From assembly GCF_002904165.1 (NCBI RefSeq), contig NZ_CVTD020000026.1, forward strand, positions 79,586 through 143,585: a stretch of DNA of 64,000 bases. Reading direction: 5' to 3'. The DNA comes from Herbinix hemicellulosilytica (GTDB lineage: Bacteria; Bacillota; Clostridia; Lachnospirales; Lachnospiraceae). Below the pieces are notes generated by a model, which did no database searches, was not told the origin of the DNA, and worked only from the letters and a program-made list of their open reading frames with translations. Below, in pieces: positions 53,332-63,978 of this stretch; the stretch's first letter is position 1; each line of letters opens with the position of its first letter. Both the position numbers and the translations under genes were made by a program.

Positions 53332-54900
53332 TTATATAACGGCATCCACCCTTTTTACGATTATCAGCTTATCCCCTTCTTTTACTATATCGTTTTCCAA
53401 ATCGTTTATTTCCATAATTGTATCCACAGTGGTATGATATTTCTTCGCAATGTTCCACAGGTTATCGCCTTTTTTAACAATATATCCAATAATACCTGGC
53501 ATAGCCTGAAGTTTTTCCAGATCCAAATCAGCCACTTCAAGATCCGTAATAATAGGCTCGGTAATCTTCTCAAATACTATGGTATTCAGGCTTATCAGGG
53601 CTTTGACTTCAATTTCTTCCCCGTCAAGCATCATAACACTTAATTGATCAATATTAGGCCTTACTTCATAATTGCTGCCTGAATTTAAACCTTTAGCCTC
53701 TATTACCTGAGAAAACGGAATAGATCCTTTCAGGGAGCAAAGGGGCATAGAATCGTCTTCCGATATGTATAAAATATTAACGTCAATAACTCCCTCTACC
53801 ATAAGTTCAGAATCTTTTGGTATAACGTCGTCAAGCTTTATCGATCCGTCACAATGGCAAATTTGAAGAATCTTCGGCTGATTGCCTGGCACACGGATAT
53901 TATCGGCAATACGGTATTTGCTGTTATTTTTGATAACCAAATTTTCATAGGTGGCATCGCGGAATATAGGGGTAATCTCTTTACTGGGGCTGTAAACGTC
54001 ACAAAGTATTTCCGGTTCCTGGATATCATAAACCTTAATTGCCATTTCTAAAATAACTTCCAGGTCAATAACTCTTTCTTCACCGTCAGCATCCGGCTTT
54101 ACTTCTATATTTTTATTTAAAATTTTGAAAGTAATATCTTCAATCATATTTTCATTGCAGCCATTGCAGTCGACAGTTCCTCCGAAAGCCACCTCAGTTT
54201 CGTAATATTCAATAGGACTTTCCTCATTTTCGCCGTTATAAAGGAGAAATACCGTAAGTTCCCCTTTAATTGTAAATCTGTCTTCCAAAAGCCTGACTTC
54301 GATATTATTTAAACGGACATCGCTAAAGAGTACCGATACCACATTGCTTTTGTTTGTCGGAAGGATCAGCTCATCCTTGATCCTAAAAGTATCCTTTTTA
54401 TCTATGGCTATATCCGTTATCTCTATCTTCTTGCTAAGATATTGTACGTCGTCAGCCCCCTCCACCATGACTCCGGTTTCCTCATCATAAATTTCCTCTA
54501 CCGTTACATACAGGCTGACAATAGATTTTACACTTATTTTTCTTGAATTAATCATTTCGGCTGTCAGATCTTCCAAATCCCATTTTACGATCGGATCGTC
54601 CTCCGAACAGGCTTGATCCATATTTATTACTTCGTCAAACTGTATTTGCCCCGGTATATTATGTATCGGCCTGGTATCCTCGGAACTGAAATACAGGACA
54701 TTAAAATCCAGTTCTCCTTTTACTGTAAGTTTTCCGTTCATAGCCTGAATCTCGTGTATTTTTATGTCACCCTGCTGTGTTATAATCCGTTCTATATCCG
54801 GTTTGACATCAGGAACATTAAAATCATCATCTAATGTAAGCTGCAGGGTACTCTTACATTTTAATTTATTCATATGAATATTCCTTTTTACTAACTCCAC
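53332..54900 (-). CDS. sipL: SipL-like spore morphogenesis protein (DUF3794 x3 + LysM)
   Basis: A 522-residue protein with repeated DUF3794 (SPOCS) segments at about 30-130, 170-265 and 310-430 and a C-terminal LysM at about 472-516 (YIVKKGDNLWNIAKKYHTT). This is the arrangement of C. difficile SipL, which binds SpoIVA and is needed for spore coat localisation. Homology to SipL is by architecture. The start is GTG after AAGGAGGGAGACCT. A weak SigE-like upstream match (GAATATG, complement of 54950-54956, with CATGTAAT, complement of 54930-54937) is spaced shorter than usual. Confidence 0.85.
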   Translation of the reverse strand: MELVKRNIHMNKLKCKSTLQLTLDDDFNVPDVKPDIERIITQQGDIKIHEIQAMNGKLTVKGELDFNVLYFSSEDTRPIHNIPGQIQFDEVINMDQACSEDDPIVKWDLEDLTAEMINSRKISVKSIVSLYVTVEEIYDEETGVMVEGADDVQYLSKKIEITDIAIDKKDTFRIKDELILPTNKSNVVSVLFSDVRLNNIEVRLLEDRFTIKGELTVFLLYNGENEESPIEYYETEVAFGGTVDCNGCNENMIEDITFKILNKNIEVKPDADGEERVIDLEVILEMAIKVYDIQEPEILCDVYSPSKEITPIFRDATYENLVIKNNSKYRIADNIRVPGNQPKILQICHCDGSIKLDDVIPKDSELMVEGVIDVNILYISEDDSMPLCSLKGSIPFSQVIEAKGLNSGSNYEVRPNIDQLSVMMLDGEEIEVKALISLNTIVFEKITEPIITDLEVADLDLEKLQAMPGIIGYIVKKGDNLWNIAKKYHTTVDTIMEINDLENDIVKEGDKLIIVKRVDAVI

Positions 54901-55070
54901 AGGTCTCCCTCCTTAAATTTGGACATAGGATTACATGCCTCTGACATATCATATTCATTCAGGCAGGGATTTATGATTTTGATCGGTAACTTTTTTATTG
55001 TATAAATGAGCATTTACGAAAACTGCAGGCGACAGTTACAAAATCTATCAAGCGAATAAGGGCTTATAAC

Positions 55071-55107
55071 AAAAAAAAGCCGAAACCATATTTCAATGGT
55101 TTCAGCC
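55071..55107 (-). terminator. Terminator of veg
   Basis: GCCGAAACCAT (55079-55089) pairs with ATGGTTTCAGCC (55096-55107), followed on the minus strand by eight T. Confidence 0.88.
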
Positions 55108-55121
55108 ACCAGTTTTTATTT

Positions 55122-55367
55122 TTATCTGCACAAAATAAGTTCAATATCTTTGGTCAAAACATCTGTATAACTATACGACATAGTTCTTGCAGGCATATCG
55201 TCATTCCCGGGAGTCGTCACTAAAAAAATGCTTGAATACGTTTCAGATATAATACCAACCGTCTCGTCTATTCTGTGTCTTCCCCTATTAACTCTGACTT
55301 TAACTTTCTTCCCCGTATGGCTTTTTACAGCATTTCGTACTTTATTAACATCCGCCTGATTTATCAT
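55122..55367 (-). CDS. veg: Veg family protein
   Basis: An 81-residue protein with the Veg core: KSHTGKKVKVRVNRGRHRIDETVG and ISETYSSIFLV. In B. subtilis Veg is abundant, made from one of the strongest vegetative promoters, and stimulates biofilm formation. Here too a near-consensus promoter precedes the gene. AAGGAG is upstream of ATG. Single gene. Confidence 0.95.
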   Translation of the reverse strand: MINQADVNKVRNAVKSHTGKKVKVRVNRGRHRIDETVGIISETYSSIFLVTTPGNDDMPARTMSYSYTDVLTKDIELILCR

Positions 55368-55461
55368 AATTACTCCTTACTAATGTCTACTCCATAGCCC
55401 GGAAAACCGCTATGTGAACATATAAACATTGATACAAAAACATATTTTATGCATCATGAGT

Positions 55462-55491
55462 ATTATAACATAAAATTCATGTTGTTGTCAA
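55462..55491 (-). promoter_or_regulatory. Promoter of veg
   Basis: On the minus strand TTGACA (complement of 55486-55491), 18 bases, TATAAT (complement of 55462-55467). The rest of the 392-bp gap 55368-55759 is AT-rich and shows no gene. Confidence 0.7.
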
Positions 55492-55759
55492 CTAATTTTC
55501 AGACAATTTAAAGCTTATTATAGCTTTTTACCATTAAATATGCACAGTAAATAAAATAAATTTTGTATATTTTTATGGAATAATTAAATATTAGCCTATA
55601 TTTATGTCTGCCTGTTTTTGGGAATATGCACAAATTCATCAGGTTCCCTGTAATTTGTTTAAGAGAATTTACCGAAATTTCTAATACAATATATGGATGT
55701 TAATAAAGTTACTAGTACTAAATGTAGCGATTGCCATAGGGGACATTAATTATGTTTTT

Positions 55760-56176
55760 TCATTCAAATACAACTTTTTTATCTATAAATTCAATTTTTA
55801 CGACAATATATGGATAAGATACTCCCTGTGTCACTAAATCATCCTGTGACGGTCCAATCAGATTTGTATCTATATAGATTGCATTGTCGGCAAGAAAGAG
55901 TTCTTCTACAGCAATACTGTATCCACCGCTATTTTGCTTTCCATAACCGACCGCAATATACAAATAGTCTTTGTTGGAATAGGTAAGTCTGAAAGGTTTT
56001 TCTTTCTTTTCATCAATTATTTCCTTTAACTCCCCCGGTAAATCGGCCTCTTCTACCACAGTAAAATCAAGATCCCTTATTTTCTTTATTTCCGTTTCAT
56101 CTTTTTTGCAGGCTGTAAATAAAATAGCAGTAATAAAAATTAAAAGAAGCTTTGCCAATATCTTTTGCCTCTTCAT
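55760..56176 (-). CDS. PrcB-like lipoprotein
   Basis: 138 residues from ATG 56176 (GGAGGG upstream; the longer frame starts before this SD). Lipoprotein signal peptide LLLIFITAILFTAC with the lipid Cys, then a domain with GGYSIAVEEL, IYIDTNLIGPSQ and YPYIVVKIEF, the pattern of the PrcB C-terminal (protease complex subunit) family. It may protect or bind other surface proteins. No protease gene adjacent. It follows clpB by 70 bp and may be read from its transcript. Confidence 0.72.
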   Translation of the reverse strand: MKRQKILAKLLLIFITAILFTACKKDETEIKKIRDLDFTVVEEADLPGELKEIIDEKKEKPFRLTYSNKDYLYIAVGYGKQNSGGYSIAVEELFLADNAIYIDTNLIGPSQDDLVTQGVSYPYIVVKIEFIDKKVVFE

Positions 56177-56247
56177 CAATACCCTCCATGACAGATGTCT
56201 TTTATTCATTTAATATTATGAAGGGTTTGGCAAAAAAATTCATTTTC

Positions 56248-58830
56248 TTATATTACTCTTGCCTTAAGTTCATCGTTTTCCACATCGACCAGAATGGTTT
56301 CTCCTGCCGCTACCTGATCGCTTAAAATCAGTCTGGCACTCAATGTTTCCACATTTTTTTGCAGATAGCGCTTTAACGGCCTTGCCCCATATACCGGATC
56401 ATAAGCCTGCTTTACGATGTAGTCTTTTGCAGAGTCGGATACTTTAATAGATATATCCTTATCCTTTAGCCGTTTATTTACATCAGCTATCATAAGGTCA
56501 ATTATACTGCATATGTTATCCATAGTAAGAGGCTTAAACATTATAATTTCATCCAGACGGTTAAGAAATTCCGGCCTGAATGAAGCCTGAAGCTCCTGCA
56601 TAACCAAAGACTCACATTCCGGACTTATTTCTCCTTTTTCGTTTACCCCCTCAAGCAGGTATCTTGATCCTATATTAGATGTAAGAATTATAATTGTATT
56701 CTTAAAATCGACTGTCCTTCCCTGGGAATCGGTTATACGCCCGTCATCCAGTACCTGCAGAAGAATATTGAATACATCCTGATGGGCTTTTTCCACTTCA
56801 TCAAAAAGTATAACCGAATAAGGCTTTCTTCTGACTGCTTCCGTAAGCTGTCCTCCCTCTTCATAACCTACGTATCCCGGAGGTGCTCCTATCAGCCTTG
56901 CCACCGAATGCTTCTCCATATATTCACTCATATCAATCCGTATCATATTTTCTTCATTGTCAAAAAGGCTCTCCGCCAAAGTCTTTGCAAGCTCGGTTTT
57001 ACCCACACCGGTAGGTCCCAGGAATAAAAATGAGCCGATAGGTTTTTTGGGGTCTTTAATACCTGCTTTGGAACGAAGGATTGCATCCGATACTTTTATA
57101 ACCGCTTCATCCTGTCCTACCACCCTTCTGTGAAGATGAGAAGGAAGATTAAGCGTTTTATTTCTCTCACTTTCCGTAAGCTTTGTAACCGGTATTCCTG
57201 TCCATCTGGACACAATCCTTGCGATTTCTTCCTCGCTTACGCTTTCACGGACCATCCTGTTACCGCCGCTTCTTAATTGCTCCTCTTCTACCTGCAGCTG
57301 TTTTTGCAGTTGCGGCAGCCTTCCGTATTTTAATTCTGCTGCTTTGTTTAAATCATAGTGGCGTTCGGCGAGTTCAATTTCTTTATTAATTTCCTCAATT
57401 TCTTCTCGAAGCTTTTGAACCTTTTCTATACAGGCCTTTTCACCTTCCCATTTGGCCTTGGCTGATGAGAATTCGTCCTTAAGCTCCGCCAGTTCTTTTT
57501 GAAGTTCCTCAAGCCGTTCCATACTTAAGCGGTCGTTTTCTTTTTTTAATGCCGCCTGTTCTATTTCCATTTGCATAATTCTTCTTTGCATATCATCAAG
57601 TTCGGTCGGCATAGAGTCAAGCTCTGTCTTAATCAGGGCGCAGGCCTCATCAACCAAATCTATAGCTTTATCCGGAAGAAAGCGGTCTGATATATAGCGG
57701 TTAGATAAAACTGCGGCACTAATCAAAGCTCCGTCGGTAATTTTTACCCCGTGAAAGACTTCATACCGTTCTTTTAACCCTCTTAGTATGGATATAGTAT
57801 CCTCGATTGTCGGCTCGTCAACCAAAACAGGCTGGAACCTTCTTTCCAGGGCAGCATCTTTTTCTATATACTGGCGGTACTCATTGAGGGTTGTTGCTCC
57901 TATGCAGTGAAGTTCCCCTCTGGCAAGCATGGGCTTAAGCATATTTCCGGCATCCAGTGCCCCTTCTGTTTTTCCTGCTCCGACAATGGTATGAAGCTCG
58001 TCTATAAACAAGATTATTCTTCCTTCGCTCTTTTTAACTTCCTCCAGCACAGCCTTTAAACGTTCTTCAAATTCTCCCCGGTATTTGGCTCCCGCAACCA
58101 AAGCTCCCATATCCAGAGCAAAGAGCATTTTGTCTTTTAATGAATGCGGTACATCTCCCTTTACAATTCTTTGGGCCAGCCCTTCGACTACGGCCGTCTT
58201 TCCCACACCCGGCTCTCCGATAAGAACCGGATTGTTCTTGGTTTTTCTTGATAATATCCTAATAACATTCCGAATTTCCGCATCTCTTCCGATAACCGGA
58301 TCAAGCTTTTGCTCTCTGGCCATAGCCACCAGATCATGGCCGTATTTTTCAAGGATGTCATAAGTCGCTTCGGGGTTGTCGCTTAACACCTTTTGATTTC
58401 CTCTCACACTTTGCAGGACTTTTAAAAATTCGTCCCGGGTAATATTAAACTCCCGAAACAGTTCCCTAAGATTTTTTCCGGGATATTGCAACATGCTTAA
58501 AAAAAGATGTTCCACGGAAACGTAAGCATCTCCCATCCTCTTTGCTTCATCTTCCGCATATATTAAAACTTTATTAAGATCATTGCCGATATAGATTTGT
58601 CCCCCGGCTACCTTGGGCCGCCTGTTCAATATGCCCTTTAACTGCGCCAAAAAGACATCGGTATTTATACCCATTTTCTCAAGCAGCTTTTTAATAAGGC
58701 TTTCATCCAGGGTAATCAGGCTGTATAACAAATGCTCTACTTCGATTTCCTGATGCCCGTATTCATAAGCCAGCTTTTCACAGTTTTGAACCGCAAGCAT
58801 TGAATTTTGAGTGAATTTATTGATATTCAT
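56248..58830 (-). CDS. clpB: ATP-dependent chaperone ClpB
   Basis: A full-length 860-residue disaggregase. Clp N-domain (1-145), AAA-1 with Walker A GEPGVGKT and [13 protein letters not shown], a ClpB/Hsp104-type coiled-coil middle domain (about 405-525), AAA-2 with [12 protein letters not shown] and the [16 protein letters not shown] stretch. It has no ClpP-binding tripeptide, consistent with ClpB rather than ClpC. Works with DnaK to resolve aggregates. No CIRCE element and no convincing CtsR box upstream; a vegetative promoter is at 58905. Confidence 0.96.
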   Translation of the reverse strand: MNINKFTQNSMLAVQNCEKLAYEYGHQEIEVEHLLYSLITLDESLIKKLLEKMGINTDVFLAQLKGILNRRPKVAGGQIYIGNDLNKVLIYAEDEAKRMGDAYVSVEHLFLSMLQYPGKNLRELFREFNITRDEFLKVLQSVRGNQKVLSDNPEATYDILEKYGHDLVAMAREQKLDPVIGRDAEIRNVIRILSRKTKNNPVLIGEPGVGKTAVVEGLAQRIVKGDVPHSLKDKMLFALDMGALVAGAKYRGEFEERLKAVLEEVKKSEGRIILFIDELHTIVGAGKTEGALDAGNMLKPMLARGELHCIGATTLNEYRQYIEKDAALERRFQPVLVDEPTIEDTISILRGLKERYEVFHGVKITDGALISAAVLSNRYISDRFLPDKAIDLVDEACALIKTELDSMPTELDDMQRRIMQMEIEQAALKKENDRLSMERLEELQKELAELKDEFSSAKAKWEGEKACIEKVQKLREEIEEINKEIELAERHYDLNKAAELKYGRLPQLQKQLQVEEEQLRSGGNRMVRESVSEEEIARIVSRWTGIPVTKLTESERNKTLNLPSHLHRRVVGQDEAVIKVSDAILRSKAGIKDPKKPIGSFLFLGPTGVGKTELAKTLAESLFDNEENMIRIDMSEYMEKHSVARLIGAPPGYVGYEEGGQLTEAVRRKPYSVILFDEVEKAHQDVFNILLQVLDDGRITDSQGRTVDFKNTIIILTSNIGSRYLLEGVNEKGEISPECESLVMQELQASFRPEFLNRLDEIIMFKPLTMDNICSIIDLMIADVNKRLKDKDISIKVSDSAKDYIVKQAYDPVYGARPLKRYLQKNVETLSARLILSDQVAAGETILVDVENDELKARVI

Positions 58831-58904
58831 AGTCTCCTCCTTATATAACAGTAAAACTAAAATAATCCTTTAAACACAATATTTATATTGCTTGTTCTAT
58901 TACA

Positions 58905-58933
58905 ACTATAACACCGATGGCAGAAAATTGCAA
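58905..58933 (-). promoter_or_regulatory. Promoter of clpB
   Basis: On the minus strand TTGCAA (complement of 58928-58933), 17 bases, TATAGT (complement of 58905-58910). The rest of the 406-bp gap 58831-59236 is AT-rich, ending in the copper operon terminator. Confidence 0.55.
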
Positions 58934-59117
58934 TATTATTTTTTTTATGTAAAATATTTTATATTTTTATTATTTATCCAAATTTGCATTTTATTATTTG
59001 ATTTTATATTTGTGAATTAAAATTTGAACTTATGAAGCAATCGGATTTTAATAAGCACTTTATGATACTACTTATTTAAACAATGTAGAATATCGTGCCT
59101 GCTTCTTTGAAGCAAAC

Positions 59118-59159
59118 AAAAAAAAGTAGGAGAAAGCTAAATAATTAGCTACCTCCTAC
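59118..59159 (-). terminator. Terminator of the copper operon
   Basis: GTAGGAG and CTCCTAC with an inner AGCTAA/TTAGCT stem. Read on the minus strand it is followed by seven or more T. Confidence 0.82.
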
Positions 59160-59236
59160 CCGATCAATAAATATATATACTTAAAAAATCATGAATTGGT
59201 CAAATCATTGTCTCTATAATCATTATGCAGCTTATT

Positions 59237-59452
59237 TTACTCCGCCTTAACTTCTACCAACTCATAACCGGCTTCTTCTATTGCCTTTTTGAATATATCG
59301 TCGCCTATTTCCCGGTCAATCTCCACAAAGGCGCATTTTCCTTCCAAATCGGCCTTGGCTGATATAACACCGTCCAGTTCCAGCAATGCATCTTCCACAT
59401 GTTTTACGCAATGTCCGCAGGACATTCCTTCAATCATCAATTTTTTTCTCAT
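59237..59452 (-). CDS. copZ: Copper chaperone CopZ (HMA domain)
   Basis: A 71-residue single heavy-metal-associated domain with the Cu-binding GMSCGHCVKHVE motif (Cys12 and Cys15). It shuttles Cu(I) to the CopA pump. Third gene of csoR-copA-copZ, 149 bp after copA. AAGGAGG before ATG. Confidence 0.92.
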   Translation of the reverse strand: MRKKLMIEGMSCGHCVKHVEDALLELDGVISAKADLEGKCAFVEIDREIGDDIFKKAIEEAGYELVEVKAE

Positions 59453-59601
59453 AATAATTCCTCCTTAAATATAGTGTCCTTTCTTATTCTTTTCATCTAA
59501 CCTTATTTAAAGTATTTATCTGTCCGTTTGTTTCCTGCCTGTTGTCTTAATTTACTACTATGTCACGTCACCCTCCGCAGGAACTTTGGCAGTATTACTT
59601 A

Positions 59602-62052
59602 TTATTCCTTGACCGGTTTAAATCTTCTTAAGCGCAGGGCATTGGTTACCACTGATACGGAGCTTAAGCTCATGGCTGCTCCGGCAATCATAGGATTTAA
59701 CAAAGGTCCTCCAAAAATATGAAGAATACCCATAGCAACCGGTATTCCTATGGTATTGTAAGCAAATGCCCAGAATAAATTCTCTTTAATGTTTCGTATA
59801 GTGCTTCTGCTAAGCTGTATTGCCGTCGGCACATCCGTTAAATCACTTCTCATCAATACGATATCCGCAGATTCCATTGCTACATCCGTACCCGATCCTA
59901 TGGCAATACCGATATCAGCCTGGGCCAGAGCAGGGGCGTCGTTGATTCCGTCTCCCACCATGGCTACTATTCTTCCTTCCGATTGAAGTTTTTTCACTTC
60001 CTCGGCTTTATCCTGAGGCAACACCTCCGATAATACCCTGTCTATACCGACCTGTTTAGCTATTGCCTGGGCGGTTTTTCTGTTGTCACCCGTTATCATG
60101 GCTACCTTAATGCCCATCCTGTGAAGTTGTTCAATGGCTCTCTTGCTTGTATCCTTAACAGTATCGGCTACGGCAATGATACCGGCTAGGTTTCCCGAAA
60201 CCGCAATATACATGGGAGTTTTCCCTTCGTCTGCCAATCTGTCTGATAGCTCTTCCCAATTTTCCAGGGCTATTTCTCTGTCTGTCATCAGTTTGCGGTT
60301 TCCCAAAAGCACCTGCCTGCCGTCTATGGTTACTTCAATACCATGACCGGGTATGGCTCTAAAGTCTGAGGCGTTCCTAGTCTTAATTCCCATATCTTCG
60401 GCATATTTTACTATAGCCTCACCCAGAGGATGTTCAGACCCCTTTTCGGCAGAGGCGGCCATCGAAATAAGTTCCTCTTTGACAATACCGTCGGCAGTAT
60501 ATATATCTGTAACTTTAGGCTTTCCTTCCGTAATGGTTCCGGTCTTGTCAAACACTACGGTATCTACTTTATGGGCTATCTCCAGAGCCTCCCCGCTTTT
60601 AATAAGCACACCGTACTCAGCTCCTTTTCCGGTTCCCACCATGATGGCTGTAGGTGTTGCAAGCCCAAGAGCACAAGGACAGGCTATAACCAGCACCGAA
60701 ATAAAAATTGTTAAAGCAAATATGACACTTTGTTTACCAATAAAATACCATCCCAGCCCCGAAAGAAGAGCTAAAACAATTACTATAGGAACAAAATAGC
60801 CCGATATGATATCCGCCATTTTAGCAATAGGCGCTTTAGACCCCTGGGCATCCTCCACCAGCTTGATTATCTGAGATAGAACGGTATCTTTTCCTACTCT
60901 GGTTGCTTTATACCGTATACTGCCGTTCTTGTTGATGCTGGCCCCTATAACGGTATCTCCCACTTGCTTTTCTACCGGAATACTTTCTCCGGTCAGCATG
61001 GATTCGTCTACGGATGTAATACCGTCTATTACTATGCCGTCCACCGGCACCCTTTCACCGGGTTTTACCACAATAATATCCCCGACTTCAACTTCATCTA
61101 TGGGAATTTCAACTTCGGTATCATTTCTTATTATAACGGCAGTCTTCGGAGTCAAGCCCATCAGTTTTTTTATTGCTTCCGAAGTTTTTCCCTTGGATAC
61201 CGTTTCAAAATATTTACCGAGGGTTATCAGCGTAAGAATAACGGCTGCAGATTCAAAATATAACTCATTAGCATAACTGTGGTTGCCACTTATTATTTGA
61301 ATAACGGCAAATATCCCATATATAACCGCCGCCCCGGTACCGATAGCAATTAAGGAATCCATATTCGGACTGCCCTTAAAAAGGGTTTTTAATCCAACTA
61401 TATAGTACCTGTATCCGACAGCAACTACAGGAAGTGTAAGTATCAACTGAGCCAGTGCAAAAGCCAGGGGATGCATCATATGGTCAAGAAACCTTGGCAA
61501 AGGAAGCCCTATCATATGTCCCATGGAAATATACAACAGAGGTACAGTAAATATAGCTGATATAATAAACCTGACCCATAAAACTCTTTTTTCTTTTTCT
61601 TTCTTGTCTTTATCTGTATCTGCCTTTATATCTTCGTCAACTGCCTTATATCCTGCCTTTTCTACCGCCTTTTTGATTTCGGAAACCCTTATTATGGATG
61701 AGTCATAGGTAACGGTAAGTTTCTCCGTAGCAAGATTTACATCGGCACCTAATATACCGTCCAGTTTCCTTACGGCCCTTTCAACGGCTTTTGCACAGGC
61801 TGCACAGGTCATGCCTTCTATTTTTAACGTTTTTGTAACCGTTTCCGCAATGGCTTTATAGCCTGCTTTTTCAACCGCATTTTGAATTGCGTCGGCAGTG
61901 ACTTTTCCTTCGTCATACTCTACCGTAAGTTTTTCGGTAGCCAGGTTTACATTTGCATTTGCTATACCGTCCAATTTTCTTACGGCTCTTTCAACAGCTC
62001 TGGCGCAAGCTGCACAGGTCATGCCATCTATCTTAAACGATTTTAATGCCAT
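59602..62052 (-). CDS. copA: Cu(I)-translocating P1B-type ATPase CopA
   Basis: An 816-residue copper efflux pump. Two N-terminal HMA domains with GMTCAACA motifs (about 9-16 and 84-91), membrane helices, actuator TGES, the CPC motif in [14 protein letters not shown], phosphorylation DKTGT, HP in [11 protein letters not shown], and [15 protein letters not shown] identifies Cu/Ag specificity. The two HMA domains are very similar, suggesting recent internal duplication. Starts 17 bp after csoR; AAAAGGAGG precedes ATG. Confidence 0.96.
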   Translation of the reverse strand: MALKSFKIDGMTCAACARAVERAVRKLDGIANANVNLATEKLTVEYDEGKVTADAIQNAVEKAGYKAIAETVTKTLKIEGMTCAACAKAVERAVRKLDGILGADVNLATEKLTVTYDSSIIRVSEIKKAVEKAGYKAVDEDIKADTDKDKKEKEKRVLWVRFIISAIFTVPLLYISMGHMIGLPLPRFLDHMMHPLAFALAQLILTLPVVAVGYRYYIVGLKTLFKGSPNMDSLIAIGTGAAVIYGIFAVIQIISGNHSYANELYFESAAVILTLITLGKYFETVSKGKTSEAIKKLMGLTPKTAVIIRNDTEVEIPIDEVEVGDIIVVKPGERVPVDGIVIDGITSVDESMLTGESIPVEKQVGDTVIGASINKNGSIRYKATRVGKDTVLSQIIKLVEDAQGSKAPIAKMADIISGYFVPIVIVLALLSGLGWYFIGKQSVIFALTIFISVLVIACPCALGLATPTAIMVGTGKGAEYGVLIKSGEALEIAHKVDTVVFDKTGTITEGKPKVTDIYTADGIVKEELISMAASAEKGSEHPLGEAIVKYAEDMGIKTRNASDFRAIPGHGIEVTIDGRQVLLGNRKLMTDREIALENWEELSDRLADEGKTPMYIAVSGNLAGIIAVADTVKDTSKRAIEQLHRMGIKVAMITGDNRKTAQAIAKQVGIDRVLSEVLPQDKAEEVKKLQSEGRIVAMVGDGINDAPALAQADIGIAIGSGTDVAMESADIVLMRSDLTDVPTAIQLSRSTIRNIKENLFWAFAYNTIGIPVAMGILHIFGGPLLNPMIAGAAMSLSSVSVVTNALRLRRFKPVKE

Positions 62053-62069
62053 GTCATAACCTCCTTTTA

Positions 62070-62336
62070 TTATTTTCCTGTTATCTTTGATAATATATCA
62101 ATAATCTCGTCTATTTTTTCATTGCCTTTGTTATTCTCAAAGGCTTCTTTTACACAATGGTACATATGCTGCTTTAATATCAAAAGATTAGCTTTCTTTA
62201 GCAGAGCCTGTGTAGCTATAATCTGATTGGAAACATCTACACAATATCTCCCTTCTTCAATCATGCTAATTATAGCTTCTATTTGCCCTCTGGCTGTTTT
62301 TAAGGCAAGCATAGCTTTTTTCTTTTCATTGTTCAT
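62070..62336 (-). CDS. csoR: Copper-sensing repressor CsoR
   Basis: 88 residues, all-helical, with the copper site Cys-x(n)-His-x3-Cys: Cys32 in [11 protein letters not shown], then His57 and Cys61 near [10 protein letters not shown]. Apo-CsoR represses; Cu(I) releases it. First gene of the operon with copA and copZ and behind a G/C-tract operator. The translation start lacks an SD at normal spacing; AAGGAG lies about 40 bases upstream, separated by a small ACAGCC/GGCTGT hairpin. Confidence 0.92.
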   Translation of the reverse strand: MNNEKKKAMLALKTARGQIEAIISMIEEGRYCVDVSNQIIATQALLKKANLLILKQHMYHCVKEAFENNKGNEKIDEIIDILSKITGK

Positions 62337-62417
62337 AATAATAACTGACAGCCATTAGTCCGGCTGTATACTTACTCCTTTCCTGATAAATTTATGTAAT
62401 ATATATAAATTAAACCT

Positions 62418-62478
62418 TACCCCTCCCCTATGGGGGTGGGATATAAGCTAGAATATATCTTTTAAACCTGTTTGTCAA
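62418..62478 (-). promoter_or_regulatory. csoR promoter and CsoR operator
   Basis: On the minus strand TTGACA (complement of 62473-62478), 17 bases, TATTCT (complement of 62450-62455). Just downstream, 62418-62443, an imperfect palindrome of C-tract (CCCTCCCC) and G-tract (GGGGGTGGG) around TAT has the form of CsoR operators. Sitting at about +1 to +25, it should block transcription until copper binds the repressor. Confidence 0.7.
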
Positions 62479-62616
62479 TATTTTTATTTTAATATTTAAG
62501 CTTTTTCATATTCTTAATTACAATCAAAAATTTTAAAATATTACCTTAAGAATAATTCCTGCATATTTTAAGCATTATTTATAATGGATAATAATTCATA
62601 CAAGGAGGATCTCTAT

Positions 62617-62856
62617 ATGAATGAAAAAAAATATATTTGTCCCATATGTAACAGCGATAAACTTTTCCTAAAACATGAAGCAAGTTATGTATATTCATAT
62701 AAAATTGACTCTGACGCACCGGGAATTAAAAATACCACGACTTTCTCCCCTTACCTTTATGACAGAAGAGAACAGACATCTTCCCGAGAATACCTTGAAT
62801 GCGACAACTGCAAGACCCGATATTCCGGTGAAATGCTTTATAAATTTTTAAAATAA
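62617..62856 (+). CDS. Small zinc-ribbon protein
   Basis: 79 residues from ATG 62617 (AAGGAGGAT upstream). CPIC at 8-11 and CDNC at about 61-64 form a zinc ribbon around a polar central region (KHEASYVYSYKIDS). Such proteins often bind nucleic acids or partner proteins, but no function is assigned. It is flanked by the divergent copper operon and by azlCD. Confidence 0.68.
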   Translation: MNEKKYICPICNSDKLFLKHEASYVYSYKIDSDAPGIKNTTTFSPYLYDRREQTSSREYLECDNCKTRYSGEMLYKFLK

Positions 62857-62950
62857 TAAACAATTGAATTATTGCCTTACATGCATTATAATTACTTTTT
62901 ATAATTAACGTATTACCGTATTGACAAAATAATTTTTAAGGAGAATTTAA

Positions 62951-63649
62951 ATGAAAAAGCATATAAAAGCCCTTCGTTTTGCCTTCCCATATACAATTCC
63001 CGTATTGTCAGGATATATGGTTTTAGGTGCGGCGTTTGGCGTACTAATGAGCAGGCAGGGGATTCCTCTATTTTGGATTGCTTTTTCAAGCATATTTGTC
63101 TATGCCGGATCTATGCAATTTGTTTCCGTCGCCTTGCTGTCAGCCGGATTTGATTATCCGGGTGTTTTTTTAATGACACTGATTATAAACGCAAGACACT
63201 TGTTTTACGGCATATCATTTCTGCAAAAGTACAAAAATAAGGGAAAATTAAAACCTTATCTGGTTCTGTCTTTAACGGACGAAACCTTTTCCCTGCTGTG
63301 CAATATAGAACCACCCGCCGAGGTTTTACCAAAATGGTTTTATTTTTACATATCCTTGTTAAACCACATATATTGGGTCTTAGGTTCCCTTATAGGGGGA
63401 ATTTTAGGCTCTTTGTTAAAACTTGAAACCAATGGTCTGGAGTTTGTACTTACCGCTTTATTTATAGTGATATTTATAGATCAGTGGAAAAGTGCCAAAA
63501 ATCATTTACCGGCTGTTATAGGTATTTTAAGTGCAAGTGCCTGTAGAATAATTTTCGGTTCATCCGATTTTATAATCCCTTCAATGGCTGTAACTTTGCT
63601 TCTTTTAACTCTACTAAAAAAGCCTCTTGAAAGGAGGCCAATAAAATGA
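62951..63649 (+). CDS. azlC: AzlC-family branched-chain amino acid exporter subunit
   Basis: A 232-residue membrane protein with six to seven hydrophobic segments and the AzlC pattern YTIPVLSGYMVLGAAFG and YAGSMQFVSVALLSAG, then INARHLFYGISF. With AzlD it forms an exporter for branched-chain amino acids or analogues. AAGGAGAAT precedes ATG. It overlaps azlD by 4 bases (ATGA), so they are translationally coupled. Confidence 0.9.
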   Translation: MKKHIKALRFAFPYTIPVLSGYMVLGAAFGVLMSRQGIPLFWIAFSSIFVYAGSMQFVSVALLSAGFDYPGVFLMTLIINARHLFYGISFLQKYKNKGKLKPYLVLSLTDETFSLLCNIEPPAEVLPKWFYFYISLLNHIYWVLGSLIGGILGSLLKLETNGLEFVLTALFIVIFIDQWKSAKNHLPAVIGILSASACRIIFGSSDFIIPSMAVTLLLLTLLKKPLERRPIK

Positions 63650-63978
63650 GTTATAACTTTAGCGAATTATTTTTGTTTTTTGGGATTATAAGCCTAGGGA
63701 CTATTATTACAAGAGCCCTTCCTTTTCTTATTTTCCCGGAAAATAAAAAAATACCTAAATACATAAAATACCTTTCCGATGTTTTACCCTATACAGCCAT
63801 AGGTATACTGGTTGTATACTGCCTTAAAGATGTTTCTTTTACAACTTCCCCTTTTGGCCTGCCTGAATTAATAAGCGTTGCGGCTGTAGTTATATTACAT
63901 ATTGTAAAAAACAACACTCTTATTAGTATAGGCATCGGAACAATACTTTATATGATACTGATTAATTTTGTATTCTGA
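63646..63978 (+). CDS. azlD: AzlD-family partner of AzlC
   Basis: A 110-residue protein with four hydrophobic segments and the AzlD marks TRALPFLIF, YLSDVLPYTAIGILVVYCL and LHIVKNNTLISIGIGTILY. Complete, ending 22 bases from the window's right edge. Overlaps azlC by 4 bases. Confidence 0.88.
   Translation: MSYNFSELFLFFGIISLGTIITRALPFLIFPENKKIPKYIKYLSDVLPYTAIGILVVYCLKDVSFTTSPFGLPELISVAAVVILHIVKNNTLISIGIGTILYMILINFVF

Noticed and set aside
58831..59100. CIRCE or CtsR operator before clpB
   Set aside because: No TTAGCACTC/GAGTGCTAA pair and no heptad GGTCAAA repeat found.
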